Shown: in pieces, positions 1 to 9,232 of the stretch
Layout of the letters: each line of letters begins with the position of its first letter
Numbering within the stretch: position 1 is the first letter of the stretch
Assembly: GCF_030227225.1 (NCBI RefSeq)
Contig: NZ_JASPHQ010000009.1
Location: 1-64,000 of the forward strand
From: Corynebacterium rhinophilum
GTDB taxonomy: Bacteria > Actinomycetota > Actinomycetes > Mycobacteriales > Mycobacteriaceae
Reading direction: 5' to 3'
DNA: 64,000 nucleotides
The notes under the pieces: model-generated
What the model was told of the DNA's origin: nothing
The model's database searches: none
What the model saw: the letters and a program-made list of their open reading frames with translations, nothing else
Program-made: the position numbers and the translations under genes

Positions 1-119
1 CAACACCGAACGCATCCAACAACGACTCAAGGGCCTGACCCCGATGCAATATCGGAATCAGACCCTTGAACCCCTCATCACCTAGAATTAAACCAGTCCA
101 ACTTTCGGGGGCCAGTTCA
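1..119 (+). mobile_element. Right end of an IS3-family insertion sequence (cut by window edge)
   Basis: The first 85 bases encode the C-terminus of an IS3-type transposase. They are followed by a short non-coding tail containing the run CAACTTTCGGGGGCCAG and ending in TTCA near 119, which resembles the usual IS3-family right end (terminus CA, G-rich inner part). The left end and most of the transposase lie before the window, so target duplication and intactness cannot be judged. The nearest gene, the YkvI-like one, ends about 40 bp away and looks undamaged. Confidence 0.7.
2..85 (+). CDS. IS3-family transposase (OrfB), C-terminal 27 residues only
   Basis: Reading from base 2 gives NTERIQQRLKGLTPMQYRNQ and a few more residues before a TAG stop at 83-85. 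The motif N-x-R-x-Q-x-x-L-x-x-x-T-P-x-x-Y-R is the conserved C-terminal tail of IS3/IS150-type DDE transposases, just after the catalytic Glu region. The rest of the gene is outside the window. The enzyme would cut and rejoin the IS ends. It is too short to assign a named IS. Confidence 0.75.
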   Translation, partial: NTERIQQRLKGLTPMQYRNQTLEPLIT

Positions 120-157
120 AAATCCAGGGGAGGGAAATTTATTGCTCTAAGGCGAGA

Positions 158-1588
158 TTACTTCTGGGAGCTTTCCGCTTCGGAAGACTCATCGTCTTCC
201 TCTGGGTCACCGATAGCACCGGTTTCTTCGATCCACTTTTCAATCTCTTCCGGCGAGCGGTCGTGCTCTACGCCCTCGCGTTCGATGTAGTAGGTGTGAT
301 CGTCCTGGTTTTGCTTCTCAAATTCTTCCTTATCAAAGTCCACATCGTCATCACCGTCGAGCTTTTCCGTCACCTCGGTCACGAGCTCTTCATAGAGGGA
401 CTCGCTATCCATATTGGAATCCTCGAGGTGCTGGCCAATCTCGTCGTCGTAGCGATCTGCGTCGTATTCTTTGTTCGGATTCAGCTTAAGGTGCATCAGC
501 GAACGCACGCGCTCGCGGCGCAGCGCCTCGTCCTGAATCTTGGACTGGCTGCGGAACCACGCAAAGACCAAGACGGCCACCATCGCGATACCCATATAAC
601 CGATGACCGGGTAGACGTACTGCATCAAGGTCTTGAAACCGAAGAAGGAGACGCCGAAGCCTGCGAAACAGCCGGCGATGAAGATAACGCGGAACTTTGC
701 CTCGTTGCCCGCGGAAAGGCGCTTACCCAATGCGTAGAACATACCAATGGCGGTATTGAAAATCATCAGGTAAATAACGATGGCCATGATCCCACCCAAG
801 ACTGGGTTGACGCTATCGACCAAGGACAGCATCGGAATATCGGAGCCCTCGATCTCCTCGGCGTTCATCAACAGCGCAAAACCTGCCAGGCCCATCATGA
901 CGGAGTAGACGATGCCACCGAAGATGCCGCCCCAGCCGGCCTCGCGCGGGCTAATATTATCGCCGCCGATGACCAGCGACATGGATACCGCCAGCATCAA
1001 AGCCAGACCGTTGTAGTTCAGCGCGGAGACCAGCCAGTTGCCAATCGGGGTATCGATTTGGCTGGAAGCTTCCATCGCCGCTCCAATATCGTCTGGCATA
1101 TGGAACATGGTGTAGATGGCCACGCCAATGACGGCGATGATGATGGACGGGGTGAGCATACCGATGACCTTGGACACCTTATTGACGTCCATCATGCCGA
1201 CGGCAATCACGAGCCCCAGCATCAGCGTCGAGCCGATCCAAGCCGACCAACCAAATTGCTGCTCCATATTGGAACCTGCACCGGCCAGCATCACGAAGCC
1301 GATGGCAAAGAGCGTGATGATAACGGCCACGTCCAATAGCTTGGACACGATGGGATGGGTGACTTTGCGGAAGACCGTGTTGTGCTCAGTGGCGTGGAAA
1401 TAGCTGCCCAATTGCAAGAACACGGTGCCCGCCAGCGTCATAATGGCCGCTGCGACAATAATGCCGGCAATACCCCAGGAGCCGAAGGCGGTGAAATATT
1501 GCACGACCTCTTGGCCCGTAGCAAAGCCTGCGCCTACCAGCAGGCCCACGAAGGACATGGCCATGGCGAGAATATTTTTATAAGACAC
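158..1588 (-). CDS. YkvI-family polytopic membrane protein with acidic C-terminal tail
   Basis: A 476-residue integral membrane protein of the YkvI/COG3949 type, which has an APC/LeuT-like transporter fold. Its substrate is not established. The N-terminus carries the glycine-rich segment SFVGLLVGAGFATGQEVVQY typical of the family, followed by about ten or eleven hydrophobic segments up to residue ~350. Residues ~365-476 are a soluble, strongly acidic tail rich in Asp, Glu and Gln, which is longer than in simple family members. The start is GTG at 1588, with a weak AGG five bases upstream. It is transcribed away from the adjacent broken alcohol dehydrogenase gene's 3' end. I see no clear operator or partner gene. 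Confidence 0.75.
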   Translation of the reverse strand: MSYKNILAMAMSFVGLLVGAGFATGQEVVQYFTAFGSWGIAGIIVAAAIMTLAGTVFLQLGSYFHATEHNTVFRKVTHPIVSKLLDVAVIITLFAIGFVMLAGAGSNMEQQFGWSAWIGSTLMLGLVIAVGMMDVNKVSKVIGMLTPSIIIAVIGVAIYTMFHMPDDIGAAMEASSQIDTPIGNWLVSALNYNGLALMLAVSMSLVIGGDNISPREAGWGGIFGGIVYSVMMGLAGFALLMNAEEIEGSDIPMLSLVDSVNPVLGGIMAIVIYLMIFNTAIGMFYALGKRLSAGNEAKFRVIFIAGCFAGFGVSFFGFKTLMQYVYPVIGYMGIAMVAVLVFAWFRSQSKIQDEALRRERVRSLMHLKLNPNKEYDADRYDDEIGQHLEDSNMDSESLYEELVTEVTEKLDGDDDVDFDKEEFEKQNQDDHTYYIEREGVEHDRSPEEIEKWIEETGAIGDPEEDDESSEAESSQK

Positions 1589-1790
1589 AGTTGCCTAACT
1601 TTTGTAGCGGATAATTTTCACACACCAGTGCGCGCGTTCCAGGCCCCCTCCTTATCCCCCGACGCATGCAGGGAGGCGCGGCGCAGGAGTGTGCTCCTGT
1701 GCACATGGTACGTAAGCCAATAACGAAATCCTACTTGCACGTGCGTGAAATACAATACAACATCTTTTGTCGATGAAGTAGCTTACATAC
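1589..1790. other. Intergenic region upstream of the YkvI-like gene
   Basis: 202 bp between the GTG start of the YkvI-like gene and the 3' end of the alcohol dehydrogenase remnant, both on the minus strand. It must contain the YkvI promoter. AT-rich stretches near 1600-1620 and 1740-1790 are candidates, but I see no convincing -35/-10 pair, terminator or palindrome. Confidence 0.4.
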
Positions 1791-2842
1791 TTAATCCGCG
1801 AAAGTTTCTGTATCAATGACGAAGCGGAACTTTACATCACCGGCGACAACCCGCTCATAGGCTGCGTCAACGTCATCAACGCCCACCTTTTCGATGACCG
1901 CGCCAATACCGTGTTCTGCACAGAAGTCCAGCATCTCTTGGGTTTCGGCAATGCCGCCAATATTGTTTCCGGTCAATACCTTGCCGCCACCGACGAGGTT
2001 GCCCATGGTGATTCCCAATTCCTCTGGGGGCAGGCCGACCACAGACATGATCCCCCGGGGCTTCAACAGCTGCAGGTAGTCATTGAGGGAATAGGAGGCG
2101 GAAATGGTGGACAAAATCAGATCGAACTCGCCCTTGTGGTTAGCAAAGAAATCGGGGTCCTCACCCGATGCCAGTACCCGCTTCGCGCCGAGCCCATAGG
2201 CTTCTTGTTCCTTGCGCAGGGACCGGGAAATGACGGTGACCTCAGCCCCCTTGGCGGCGGCGATCTGCACACCCATGTGGCCCAGTCCGCCAAGGCCAAC
2301 GATGGCTACCTTATCGCCTTCCTTGACCTGCCACCGGGCCAAGGGCGAGTAGGTGGTAATACCGGCGCACAAGAGCGGGGCGGCAACATCAAAGTCGAGG
2401 CCTTCTGGAATCGTCAACACGAAATTCTCATTGACCACGACCTTTTGCGCATAGCCGCCCTGGGTAATGGTTCCATCAACGTCTTCAGAGTTATAGGTTC
2501 CCACCGAGCCGTTCAGGCAGTTTTGCTCCTGCCCATTGCGGCACTGCTCGCACACCCCACAGGAGTTGACCAAGCAGCCGACCCCCACGCGGTCGCCCAC
2601 CTTAAACTTAGTGACCTTGTCCCCTACGGCTTCGACCACGCCAGCGATCTCGTGGCCCACCGTGAGCGGGAAGTGAGCCTCGCCCCACTCATTGCGAATG
2701 GTGTGAATATCCGAGTGGCAAATGCCTGCCGCCTTGATATCGATGACGACGTCATCTTCGCGGGGATCGCGGCGTTCGATTTCTACGGTGCGAAATGGTG
2801 CACCCGGGCTCGTTTTTGCAGAACTTTAGATTTAATTGGCAT
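1791..2842 (-). pseudogene. Zinc-dependent alcohol dehydrogenase (CAD/AdhC type), frameshifted near the N-terminus
   Basis: From residue ~11 to the end the frame encodes a zinc alcohol dehydrogenase of the cinnamyl-alcohol/AdhC type. It shows catalytic-zinc GICHSD and VGHE, a four-cysteine structural zinc site (C-x2-C-x2-C-x7-C, starting CGVCEQC), and the NAD(P) motif GLGGLGHMG. The natural ATG is at 2842 (MPIKSKVLQK), but that frame hits a stop after 19 codons. One extra A in the A5 run at 2813-2817 (T5 on the plus strand) would join MPIKSKVLQK-T-SPGAPF and give a normal 350-residue protein. So one base is missing, by real mutation, slippage or sequencing error. The longest ATG/GTG-initiated intact piece starts at GTG 2660 and lacks the first catalytic zinc ligand. 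If functional it would oxidise alcohols or reduce aldehydes with NAD(P)H. Confidence 0.8.
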
Positions 2843-2969
2843 GTCACATAGTCTACGCTTTACCGCCCTGACCTGCCCAAATGAAAACTATAGTCAATTT
2901 AAAAACCACGAAGGCCAGCCTCCGACCCCGCCGGATGCAGGGCCGAAGACCGGCTGGATTAGTGGGCGT

Positions 2970-4475
2970 TTAGCTCAGCTTCTCCGCGATCAGCTTATTA
3001 ACCTGACCCGGATCCGCCTTGCCCTGCGTCGCCTTCATCACGGCACCGACAATCGCACCGGTGACCTTTTTATTGCCGGCGCGGTACTTCTCCACGATGT
3101 CCGGGTTTGCGGCCAATGCATCATCCACGGCTTTTTCGATGGCGCCGTCATCGCGTACGACCTCGAGGCCGCGCTTGGCGACGACCTCATCAACGTCGCC
3201 CTCACCCGCCAACACGCCATCGACGGCTTGGCGCGCCAGCTTGGTGGTCAGTTTTCCTTCCTTGACCAGGGCGATGACGCGGGCGATGTGGGCTGGGGTG
3301 ATATCCAGCTCGGCCAAGGTCTTGTCCTGCTCATTGGCCTTACCTGCCAGGTAGGACACCCACCAGGAACGAGCCTCATCCGGCTTCGCGCCGGCTTCAA
3401 CCGTTTCCACGATGAGATCCAGCGCGCCCGCGTTGACCAGGTCGCGCATCTCCTCGTCCTTAATGCCCCACTCCTCCTGGATGCGCGCGCGGCGGATCCA
3501 CGGCAGCTCCGGAAGGGTTGCGCGCAGCTCTTCAACCCACTCGCGCGGGGCGATAACCGGCGGCAAATCCGGGTCATTGAAGTAGCGGTAGTCCTCCGCG
3601 GTCTCCTTCGGGCGGCCCTTGGAGGTAGAACCATCAGTCTCTTGGTAGTGGCGGGTCTCCTGCTCGATGCTGCCGCCATCGTCCAAGACCTGCGCCTGGC
3701 GCTGCATCTCAAAGCGCACCGCCTGTTCGACCGAGCGCATGGAGTTGATGTTTTTCGTCTCGGTACGGGTCCCGAATTCTTCTTGGCCGATAGGGCGCAA
3801 GGACAGATTGGAGTCCACGCGCATGGAACCTTGATCCATGCGGGCATCGGACACACCCAAGGCGGCGACGAGCTCGCGCAGCGCCGAGACATAGGCCTTC
3901 GCCACCTCAGGGGCGCGCTCGCCGGCGCCGATGATGGGCTTGGTGACGATCTCAATGAGCGGAATGCCCGCGCGGTTGCAGTCCACCAAGGATGCGGTGG
4001 CACCATGAATGCGGCCATCGGCGCCACCCAGGTGGGTCAGCTTGCCGGTGTCTTCTTCCATGTGGGCGCGCTCAATCTCCACGCGCCATTCCGTGCCGTC
4101 TTCCAGCACAACGTCGAGGTAGCCGTCATAGGCAATCGGCTCATCGTACTGGGAAATCTGGTAGTTCTTTGGCTGGTCCGGGTAGAAATAATTCTTGCGG
4201 GCAAAGCGCGAGGATTCCGCGATGGAACAATTGAGCGCCAGGCCAATCTTGATTGCACCCTCCACGCCCTTGGAGTTAACCACGGGAAGTGCCCCGGGAA
4301 GGCCCAGCGATACCGGATCGGTATTGGAGTTAGGGGCTGCGCTGAAGTTCGTGGCAGAAGTGGAAAACATCTTGGTTTCCGTATCCAGCTCCACGTGGAC
4401 TTCCATGCCCATTACCGGTTCATACTTATCGAGGACCTCGTCAAAGTCCATCAGGTCATACATCGCAGCAGTCAT
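2970..4475 (-). CDS. gatB: Aspartyl/glutamyl-tRNA(Asn/Gln) amidotransferase subunit B
   Basis: GatB of the GatCAB amidotransferase, which turns misacylated Glu-tRNA(Gln) (and Asp-tRNA(Asn)) into the amide form; GatB binds the tRNA and phosphorylates the acyl group. The sequence shows the family start [16 protein letters not shown], the catalytic-core stretch [10 protein letters not shown] and a C-terminal GatB/YqeY tail ending near [15 protein letters not shown] chose the ATG at 4475 ([11 protein letters not shown]), giving 501 residues, the usual size. In-frame ATG 4484 and the farther 4502 are alternatives, and no strong Shine-Dalgarno decides. As usual in Corynebacterium it sits apart from gatCA (9.85-11.6 kb), with pfkA between them. 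Confidence 0.95.
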   Translation of the reverse strand: MTAAMYDLMDFDEVLDKYEPVMGMEVHVELDTETKMFSTSATNFSAAPNSNTDPVSLGLPGALPVVNSKGVEGAIKIGLALNCSIAESSRFARKNYFYPDQPKNYQISQYDEPIAYDGYLDVVLEDGTEWRVEIERAHMEEDTGKLTHLGGADGRIHGATASLVDCNRAGIPLIEIVTKPIIGAGERAPEVAKAYVSALRELVAALGVSDARMDQGSMRVDSNLSLRPIGQEEFGTRTETKNINSMRSVEQAVRFEMQRQAQVLDDGGSIEQETRHYQETDGSTSKGRPKETAEDYRYFNDPDLPPVIAPREWVEELRATLPELPWIRRARIQEEWGIKDEEMRDLVNAGALDLIVETVEAGAKPDEARSWWVSYLAGKANEQDKTLAELDITPAHIARVIALVKEGKLTTKLARQAVDGVLAGEGDVDEVVAKRGLEVVRDDGAIEKAVDDALAANPDIVEKYRAGNKKVTGAIVGAVMKATQGKADPGQVNKLIAEKLS

Positions 4476-4532
4476 GCGTGCCATCTTAATACGTCCGTGC
4501 ACTCTCGCGCGCTAGCCCCTAGGGTGACTGTC

Positions 4533-5318
4533 ATGACGACTCCACATACCGTAGACAATTCGCTTGTCGATGCCCCACTCATAAACATCGCGGTCTTTTC
4601 CACCGCCCCTACTACCGATGAGATCAAAGACGCCGTCAGCAGCACCTTTTCGGGACGCGTCGGCGAGATTACTCCCGGCAAGAACCCGGGTAGCCTCGTG
4701 GTGCCTTTCGATGGCGCTTTTCTCCTGCACTACCAGACCATCGATTCTGCACCCACCCCGGATAGTTACGGCCTCCACCCCATCTTGAGCGCCGATGCCG
4801 GCAACCTCAACACTGCGGGATCCCAGGTGCTCGTCTCGGTCCTTCCTGATAACAAGGAACACGACCTCTCCCATCAATTTCGCGAGCCGCGCCGCGAGCA
4901 CCTCGAGCTGCTGTCCCAGGCGACGTCCGCCGTAGCCCAGCACCCCAATTGCCTCATCATCCACAACCCGCGCGGGAACGTCTCCATCTCCCCGGCGATG
5001 TTTAATGACGCCGTGCGCAATGACCTCGCACCCATGCACATTGCACCGGTGTGGATTACCCAATCTGGCGGCGAGCTCCGCGGCTATTCCATGGGTCTGG
5101 TCCAAGCAGGCCACCCGGAAATTCAGGCGCGCACCAGCTCGATGGATCCGACGGACCTCTATTACAAGCTGGCAAATATCGCCAATCACATCCTGCAAGG
5201 CGCCACCGTCAAAGGCGGCGATACCTTAGCCTTCGAGGAAGGCCAACCCCCGCTCACCATTACGGAAGAGCCCTGGTTCGTAGACCAAGACTTCCCCGCT
5301 GTCACCATTAATTTTTAG
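4533..5318 (+). CDS. DUF4261-like conserved cytoplasmic protein
   Basis: A 261-residue soluble protein with no signal peptide or membrane segment, starting at ATG 4533, divergent from gatB. The middle (residues ~130-170) has an HPNCLIIHNPRG-type stretch. The C-terminal third has a GLVQAGHPEIQ motif followed by DPTDLYYKLANIANHILQGA and GDTLAF, resembling the C-terminal arrangement of DUF4261 proteins (a segment naming the regular gene or protein axis, then a short helix, then a GDTI/L turn). Function is unknown. It ends by overlapping the stop of the convergent symporter gene by 4 bp. The DUF4261 assignment is from motif impression only. Confidence 0.6.
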   Translation: MTTPHTVDNSLVDAPLINIAVFSTAPTTDEIKDAVSSTFSGRVGEITPGKNPGSLVVPFDGAFLLHYQTIDSAPTPDSYGLHPILSADAGNLNTAGSQVLVSVLPDNKEHDLSHQFREPRREHLELLSQATSAVAQHPNCLIIHNPRGNVSISPAMFNDAVRNDLAPMHIAPVWITQSGGELRGYSMGLVQAGHPEIQARTSSMDPTDLYYKLANIANHILQGATVKGGDTLAFEEGQPPLTITEEPWFVDQDFPAVTINF

Positions 5319-6286
5319 CTGACTGCGCCCGTGCGGGCATCGCTAAAGCGGCACAGTGCGGCCAAGATAGCGCCGGACAAGTTGTGCCACACGGAAAAGA
5401 CGGCGCCGGGCAAGGCGGCCAGTGGGCTCATGTAGGAAGAGGCAAGGCTGGTAGCTAGCCCGGAATTTTGCATTCCCACCTCCACGGCCATGGTGCGGCG
5501 CACCGGAACCGGCTGGCGGGTAAAAAGGCCTGCGAGATAGCCCAGCCCATAGCCGCACGCATTGTGAATGACCACGGCAGCAAAGACCAGCGCACCGGCT
5601 GTGGCGATATTGTCATGCGCGCCGCCGACCACGATGCACACGATCAAGGCAATCGCGGTAACGGAAATCCACGGCAAAGCCGCCTGAATCTTTGCCACGA
5701 GCCGGGGAAGCAGCATGCCGATGATAATGCCCGCGATGACCGGAACGAGCACCACCTTCACGATGGACCACGCCATCGATGCCGCGGAGACCGGCATGTA
5801 TTCGCCCGCCAACCACAAGGTCAATAGCGGGGTGAGGATGGGCGCCAAAAGCGTAGAGATAGAGGTCATGGTCACTGAAAGCGCGACATCGCCGCGCGAT
5901 AAGTAGGACACCACGTTAGAGCTCGTGCCACCCGGGGCGCAGCCGACCAAAATCACGCCGGCCGCAACCGCCTCTGGCAGATCCATTACTGCCACCACGG
6001 CGAGCGCGATAAGCGGCATAATGACGAACTGCGCCACCACGCCGAGCACCACCGGCAGCGGCCTGCGCGCCACGAGTGCAAAATCTACGGGCTTGAGGGT
6101 AAGCCCCATGCCGAACATGACGATGCCCAGCAACGGCGTTACCTGCGGGGCAAAGGATGCCGCGGTGTCAGGGGCGATATATCCAATAATGCCGCCGATG
6201 ATTACGAGTATGGGAAAACCCAGCGCCGCGATGAGCGCTTGCCGTTCTTCCTGTTTTTCTGTAGCACTATCGGTACTCATATACAA
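5315..6286 (-). CDS. Bile acid:sodium symporter (BASS) family transporter
   Basis: A 323-residue membrane protein with about ten hydrophobic segments and the BASS-family signature VGCAPGGTSSNVVSYLSRGD (residues ~110-130), where the crossover motif binds sodium and substrate. Bacterial relatives carry pantoate, organic anions or other substrates, so the substrate here is open. A GGGAGGG Shine-Dalgarno lies seven bases before the TTG at 6286. The ATG at 6280 is the alternative start. The gene is convergent with the DUF4261-like gene, and upstream lies pfkA on the same strand with a 65-bp gap. Confidence 0.85.
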   Translation of the reverse strand: MYMSTDSATEKQEERQALIAALGFPILVIIGGIIGYIAPDTAASFAPQVTPLLGIVMFGMGLTLKPVDFALVARRPLPVVLGVVAQFVIMPLIALAVVAVMDLPEAVAAGVILVGCAPGGTSSNVVSYLSRGDVALSVTMTSISTLLAPILTPLLTLWLAGEYMPVSAASMAWSIVKVVLVPVIAGIIIGMLLPRLVAKIQAALPWISVTAIALIVCIVVGGAHDNIATAGALVFAAVVIHNACGYGLGYLAGLFTRQPVPVRRTMAVEVGMQNSGLATSLASSYMSPLAALPGAVFSVWHNLSGAILAALCRFSDARTGAVS

Positions 6287-6351
6287 AAGAGTACCCTCCC
6301 ACCATGTGAGAGGGCGATCTTAATATTCGAGACGGCGGGGCTAAAAAGGCT

Positions 6352-7383
6352 TTAGCCGAAGAGCGCCTGCGCATTGCGGTAGCGGGCATCTGGCACCGTC
6401 TTCAACGTGCCCACGGCCTCTTCCAAAGGCACCAGTTCGATATCTTCGCCGTGCAAGGCCACACACATTCCTGAATCCCCGTTGTGCGCCGCGCGGGCAG
6501 CGTGCACGCCGTAGCGGGTCGCCAGAACGCGGTCATACGCGGTGGGTGTGCCGCCGCGCTGAATGTGCCCCAAGACGGTGGTGCGCACGTCATAGCCGGT
6601 GCGCTTATTGATTTCATCGCCAATGACCTGGCCAATTCCGTTGAAGGTTTGGTGGCCAAATTGGTCGACGCCGCCGGCTTCAAACTCCATGGTGCCCTCC
6701 TTCGGCAGGGCGCCTTCGGCCACGCAAATGATGCCGTACTTCTCGCCCATCTGGAAGCGGCGTTCCATCGCCTTGGTAATTTCCGCGATATCAAAGGGCT
6801 CTTCCGGGATCACTGTGTAGTGTGCGCCGCCGGCCATGCCGGCATGCAGCGCAATCCAGCCTACGTGGCGGCCCATGACCTCCACGATGAGGATGCGGTT
6901 GTGGGACTCCGCCGTCGTATGCAGACGGTCGATCGCATCCGTTGCCACCGATACCGCGGTATCAAAGCCGAAGGTATAGTCCGTGGCGTTGACGTCATTG
7001 TCAATGGTCTTCGGCACGCCCACGACGGGGATGCCATTATCGTTAAGCCACTTAGCGCCCTTGAGCGTGCCTTCGCCGCCGATGGCAACGAGGGCATCGA
7101 CTTCGGCCTCGCGCATATTCGTCTTGATCTGTTCCAAGCCGGCCTTGAACTTATCGGGGTGCAGACGGCCGGTGCCCAAGATGGTGCCGCCGCGCAGAAG
7201 AATCCGGTCGATGCTGGCATCGTCGTAGAGATCGCGCCGGCGGTCTTCTAAAAGGCCAACCCACCCGTCTTCGTAGCCCACGACGGTATCGCCAAATTCG
7301 TTGGATGCGGTTCGCACAACCGCACGGATTACAGCATTCAGGCCGGGGCAATCGCCACCGGAAGTCAGTACAGCTAGACGCAT
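6352..7383 (-). CDS. pfkA: 6-phosphofructokinase
   Basis: Phosphorylates fructose-6-phosphate to fructose-1,6-bisphosphate in glycolysis. The 343-residue protein has the N-terminal GGDCPGLNA nucleotide loop, GGEGT, PKTIDND with the catalytic Asp, MGRHVGW, and the GHIQRGG region. The two residues that discriminate phosphate donors read Gly (GGEGT) and Lys (PKTIDND). Lys at the second site occurs in actinobacterial group PFKs, some using ATP and some PPi, so the donor is not settled by sequence, although ATP is more likely in a glycolytic Corynebacterium enzyme. The start is ATG 7383 preceded by GGGGA. A GGCTAAA/TTTAGCC inverted repeat spans the stop codon (6345-6358 on either side). Confidence 0.93.
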   Translation of the reverse strand: MRLAVLTSGGDCPGLNAVIRAVVRTASNEFGDTVVGYEDGWVGLLEDRRRDLYDDASIDRILLRGGTILGTGRLHPDKFKAGLEQIKTNMREAEVDALVAIGGEGTLKGAKWLNDNGIPVVGVPKTIDNDVNATDYTFGFDTAVSVATDAIDRLHTTAESHNRILIVEVMGRHVGWIALHAGMAGGAHYTVIPEEPFDIAEITKAMERRFQMGEKYGIICVAEGALPKEGTMEFEAGGVDQFGHQTFNGIGQVIGDEINKRTGYDVRTTVLGHIQRGGTPTAYDRVLATRYGVHAARAAHNGDSGMCVALHGEDIELVPLEEAVGTLKTVPDARYRNAQALFG

Positions 7384-7407
7384 AATCCCCAATTTAGCGC
7401 AGGATTT

Positions 7408-8784
7408 TTATCCATGCAGCGTGTCCACGTAGCGCAGCGAGGAGATAAGCCCCACCACCAGCGCGATAACAATCACGAGAATCGAATTGATGATCGCCGT
7501 GGTCGGATTACCCGTTTGCATGACGGCGGAGACTAAAGCCACGCCTACCACGGATCCCACCTGGCGGGAGGTGTTATATGCTCCGGACGCCGCGCCCATG
7601 TGATGAGGTGAAATATCGCGCAGCGTCGTTGCCGCGTTGGAGCCCCAGATAAAGGACTGGCCAATTCCTAGGGCGGCGATGGGCAATGCCAGCCACCACG
7701 GATTGGCATCGGCATGCATGACCCACCAGGCCACACACAGCGAGGCGATCATGAGGCTAAATCCCACCAGCCCCATCAAGCGCGGATTCACCGCGTCCGT
7801 AAGGATGCCCGCGATGGGTGACATCAGCATCGAGACCAGCGCCATGGGAGCCACGATGATGCCGGCTTCTCCGGCGGATAGCCCCTTGACCGATTGCAGC
7901 CACAACATCACCGGCAACATGACAGAAGCTGCCATAAAGCCCATGGTCAAAATGCCCACGGAGCCGGCCGCATAGTTGCGGTTGTGAAAGAGTTCCACCG
8001 GAAAGAGCGGCGTGGAGCCGCGCGTCTGCGCGCTAGCCTGCAGGCGCACGAACGCGATGCTTGCAACTATGCCGATGGCAAGCACCACCAGCACCCGCCA
8101 ATCCCAGTCCAGCTCTGGGCCTTGTTGGATGCCAAAGACAATCGAGCCAAGCGCAATGAGCGAGACTATGGCCGAGGGTTTATCGATGTCCTGGGCCGTC
8201 GTCGGCAGCTTCGGTATCCACAGCAGGGCCAGCACAATGGCGGCGATAACAAATGGAATATGCACCCAGAAAGCCGCCTGCCAGCCGAAAGAAGCCACGA
8301 GGAACCCGCCGACTAGCGGCCCGGCCAATGACGCCACCGAGCCGATAATCCCCCACACCCCGAGCGCACGCCCGCGCCGCTCGCGGGCGAATACCCGGTT
8401 AATAACGGACATCGTCTGTGGCATCTCCAAGGATGCGCCTAGGCCCTGCACGATGCGCGCGACGATGAGCACTTCTATCGACGGCGCCAGCGCACACGCT
8501 GCTGCGCCGATCCCAAATAGCGCCACCCCGATACAAAACAGGGCGCGCTGGCCTAGGACATCACCAAGCCGCCCCGTAAAAAGTAGCGGCACCACCACGG
8601 CAAGCAAAAAGGCTGCCGATACCCACATGATTTCATTAACCGTGGCGCCTAAATCCGCCTGAATATCCGGCAGGGCGATGGCCACCATCGACTGGTCCAA
8701 CAGGGATACAAAGAAACCGAGGGATAGGGCGAACATGGCGAGCCATGCCTGGCGCTCCGATGGCAGGTTAGTCTCCACAGTCAT
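7408..8784 (-). CDS. MFS transporter, DHA2-type drug:H+ antiporter
   Basis: A 458-residue polytopic protein from ATG 8784. The N-terminal half has the DHA2 pattern: LDQSMVAIALPDIQADLG in helix 1, motif A-like GRLGDVLGQR, and GLGASLEMPQTMSVINR with motif C-like glycine/proline content. About 14 hydrophobic segments are expected. Relatives export drugs, dyes or metabolites by proton antiport, and no substrate can be read from the sequence. The gene sits 24 bp upstream of pfkA on the same strand and is divergent from the small 107-residue protein. No Shine-Dalgarno is visible, so the message may be leaderless. Confidence 0.85.
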   Translation of the reverse strand: MTVETNLPSERQAWLAMFALSLGFFVSLLDQSMVAIALPDIQADLGATVNEIMWVSAAFLLAVVVPLLFTGRLGDVLGQRALFCIGVALFGIGAAACALAPSIEVLIVARIVQGLGASLEMPQTMSVINRVFARERRGRALGVWGIIGSVASLAGPLVGGFLVASFGWQAAFWVHIPFVIAAIVLALLWIPKLPTTAQDIDKPSAIVSLIALGSIVFGIQQGPELDWDWRVLVVLAIGIVASIAFVRLQASAQTRGSTPLFPVELFHNRNYAAGSVGILTMGFMAASVMLPVMLWLQSVKGLSAGEAGIIVAPMALVSMLMSPIAGILTDAVNPRLMGLVGFSLMIASLCVAWWVMHADANPWWLALPIAALGIGQSFIWGSNAATTLRDISPHHMGAASGAYNTSRQVGSVVGVALVSAVMQTGNPTTAIINSILVIVIALVVGLISSLRYVDTLHG

Positions 8785-8831
8785 GGCAGGAATTCTAGCG
8801 GGGCACACAAATCAGGCCTAGACTGGCCACC

Positions 8832-9155
8832 ATGTCCATGATTGATATCAAAAAGCCACAAGACGTATCCACCGCCACCACCGTTACCCTCGGCCTTATC
8901 GGTGGTTGGGTCACCGCCCGCGAGACCGGTATTCGCCCTCTCGGCGGCGTCATCCTCGGCGCAGCGGGCCTGTGGGCCGGCCGTTCCTGGGCCAAGAAAA
9001 CCAATCCAGCCACGACCGCTGGCCTGTCTGCCCTGTATGTCGGCGCGTTCGGCGCCTCCCACCCATTGGCCAAGAAGATTGGATCCTGGCCAGCAGTCCT
9101 CGCCGTAACGGCCGCCTCTGCCGGAGCCGCCTACGCGCTTTCCGATGCCAAGTAG
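8832..9155 (+). CDS. Small conserved membrane-associated protein, function unknown
   Basis: 107 residues starting MSMIDIKKPQDVST. Two or three weakly hydrophobic glycine/alanine-rich segments (for example VTLGLIGGWVTARETG and PLGGVILGAAGLWAGRSWA) suggest a small membrane protein. It has no cysteines and no known motif that I recognise. It is divergent from the MFS gene by 47 bp and followed by a strong hairpin shared with the convergent secreted-protein gene. Confidence 0.7.
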   Translation: MSMIDIKKPQDVSTATTVTLGLIGGWVTARETGIRPLGGVILGAAGLWAGRSWAKKTNPATTAGLSALYVGAFGASHPLAKKIGSWPAVLAVTAASAGAAYALSDAK

Positions 9156-9176
9156 CCCACCCCGCCACATACACAA

Positions 9177-9215
9177 CAGCACCATGGTCCCCCGCCAAGG
9201 AGGATCATGGTGCTG
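9177..9215. terminator. Hairpin between convergent genes, likely bidirectional terminator
   Basis: A perfect 10-bp inverted repeat, CAGCACCATG (9177-9186) and CATGGTGCTG (9206-9215), with a 19-base loop, sits exactly between two convergent stop codons (9155 and 9233). There is no long T-run on either side, so it may be a weak intrinsic terminator or a 3'-end stabilising hairpin. Confidence 0.6.
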
Positions 9216-9232
9216 AGTGGTCTTGTGAGTAT

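Noticed and set aside
1911..4532. Very long plus-strand open frame running through the adh and gatB region
   Set aside because: Only its last part (4533-5318) is a real gene. The rest is antisense to adh and gatB, with low-complexity His/Gly/Ala content and no recognisable domain. It exists because of high GC.
6344..6358. Intrinsic terminator at the pfkA stop
   Set aside because: The GGCTAAA/TTTAGCC stem spans the stop codon and is not followed by a T-run on the minus strand. Weak, so not listed as a terminator.
9177..9215. Hairpin as a riboswitch or small RNA
   Set aside because: It is a simple stem between two convergent stops. A terminator or 3' structure is the simpler explanation.
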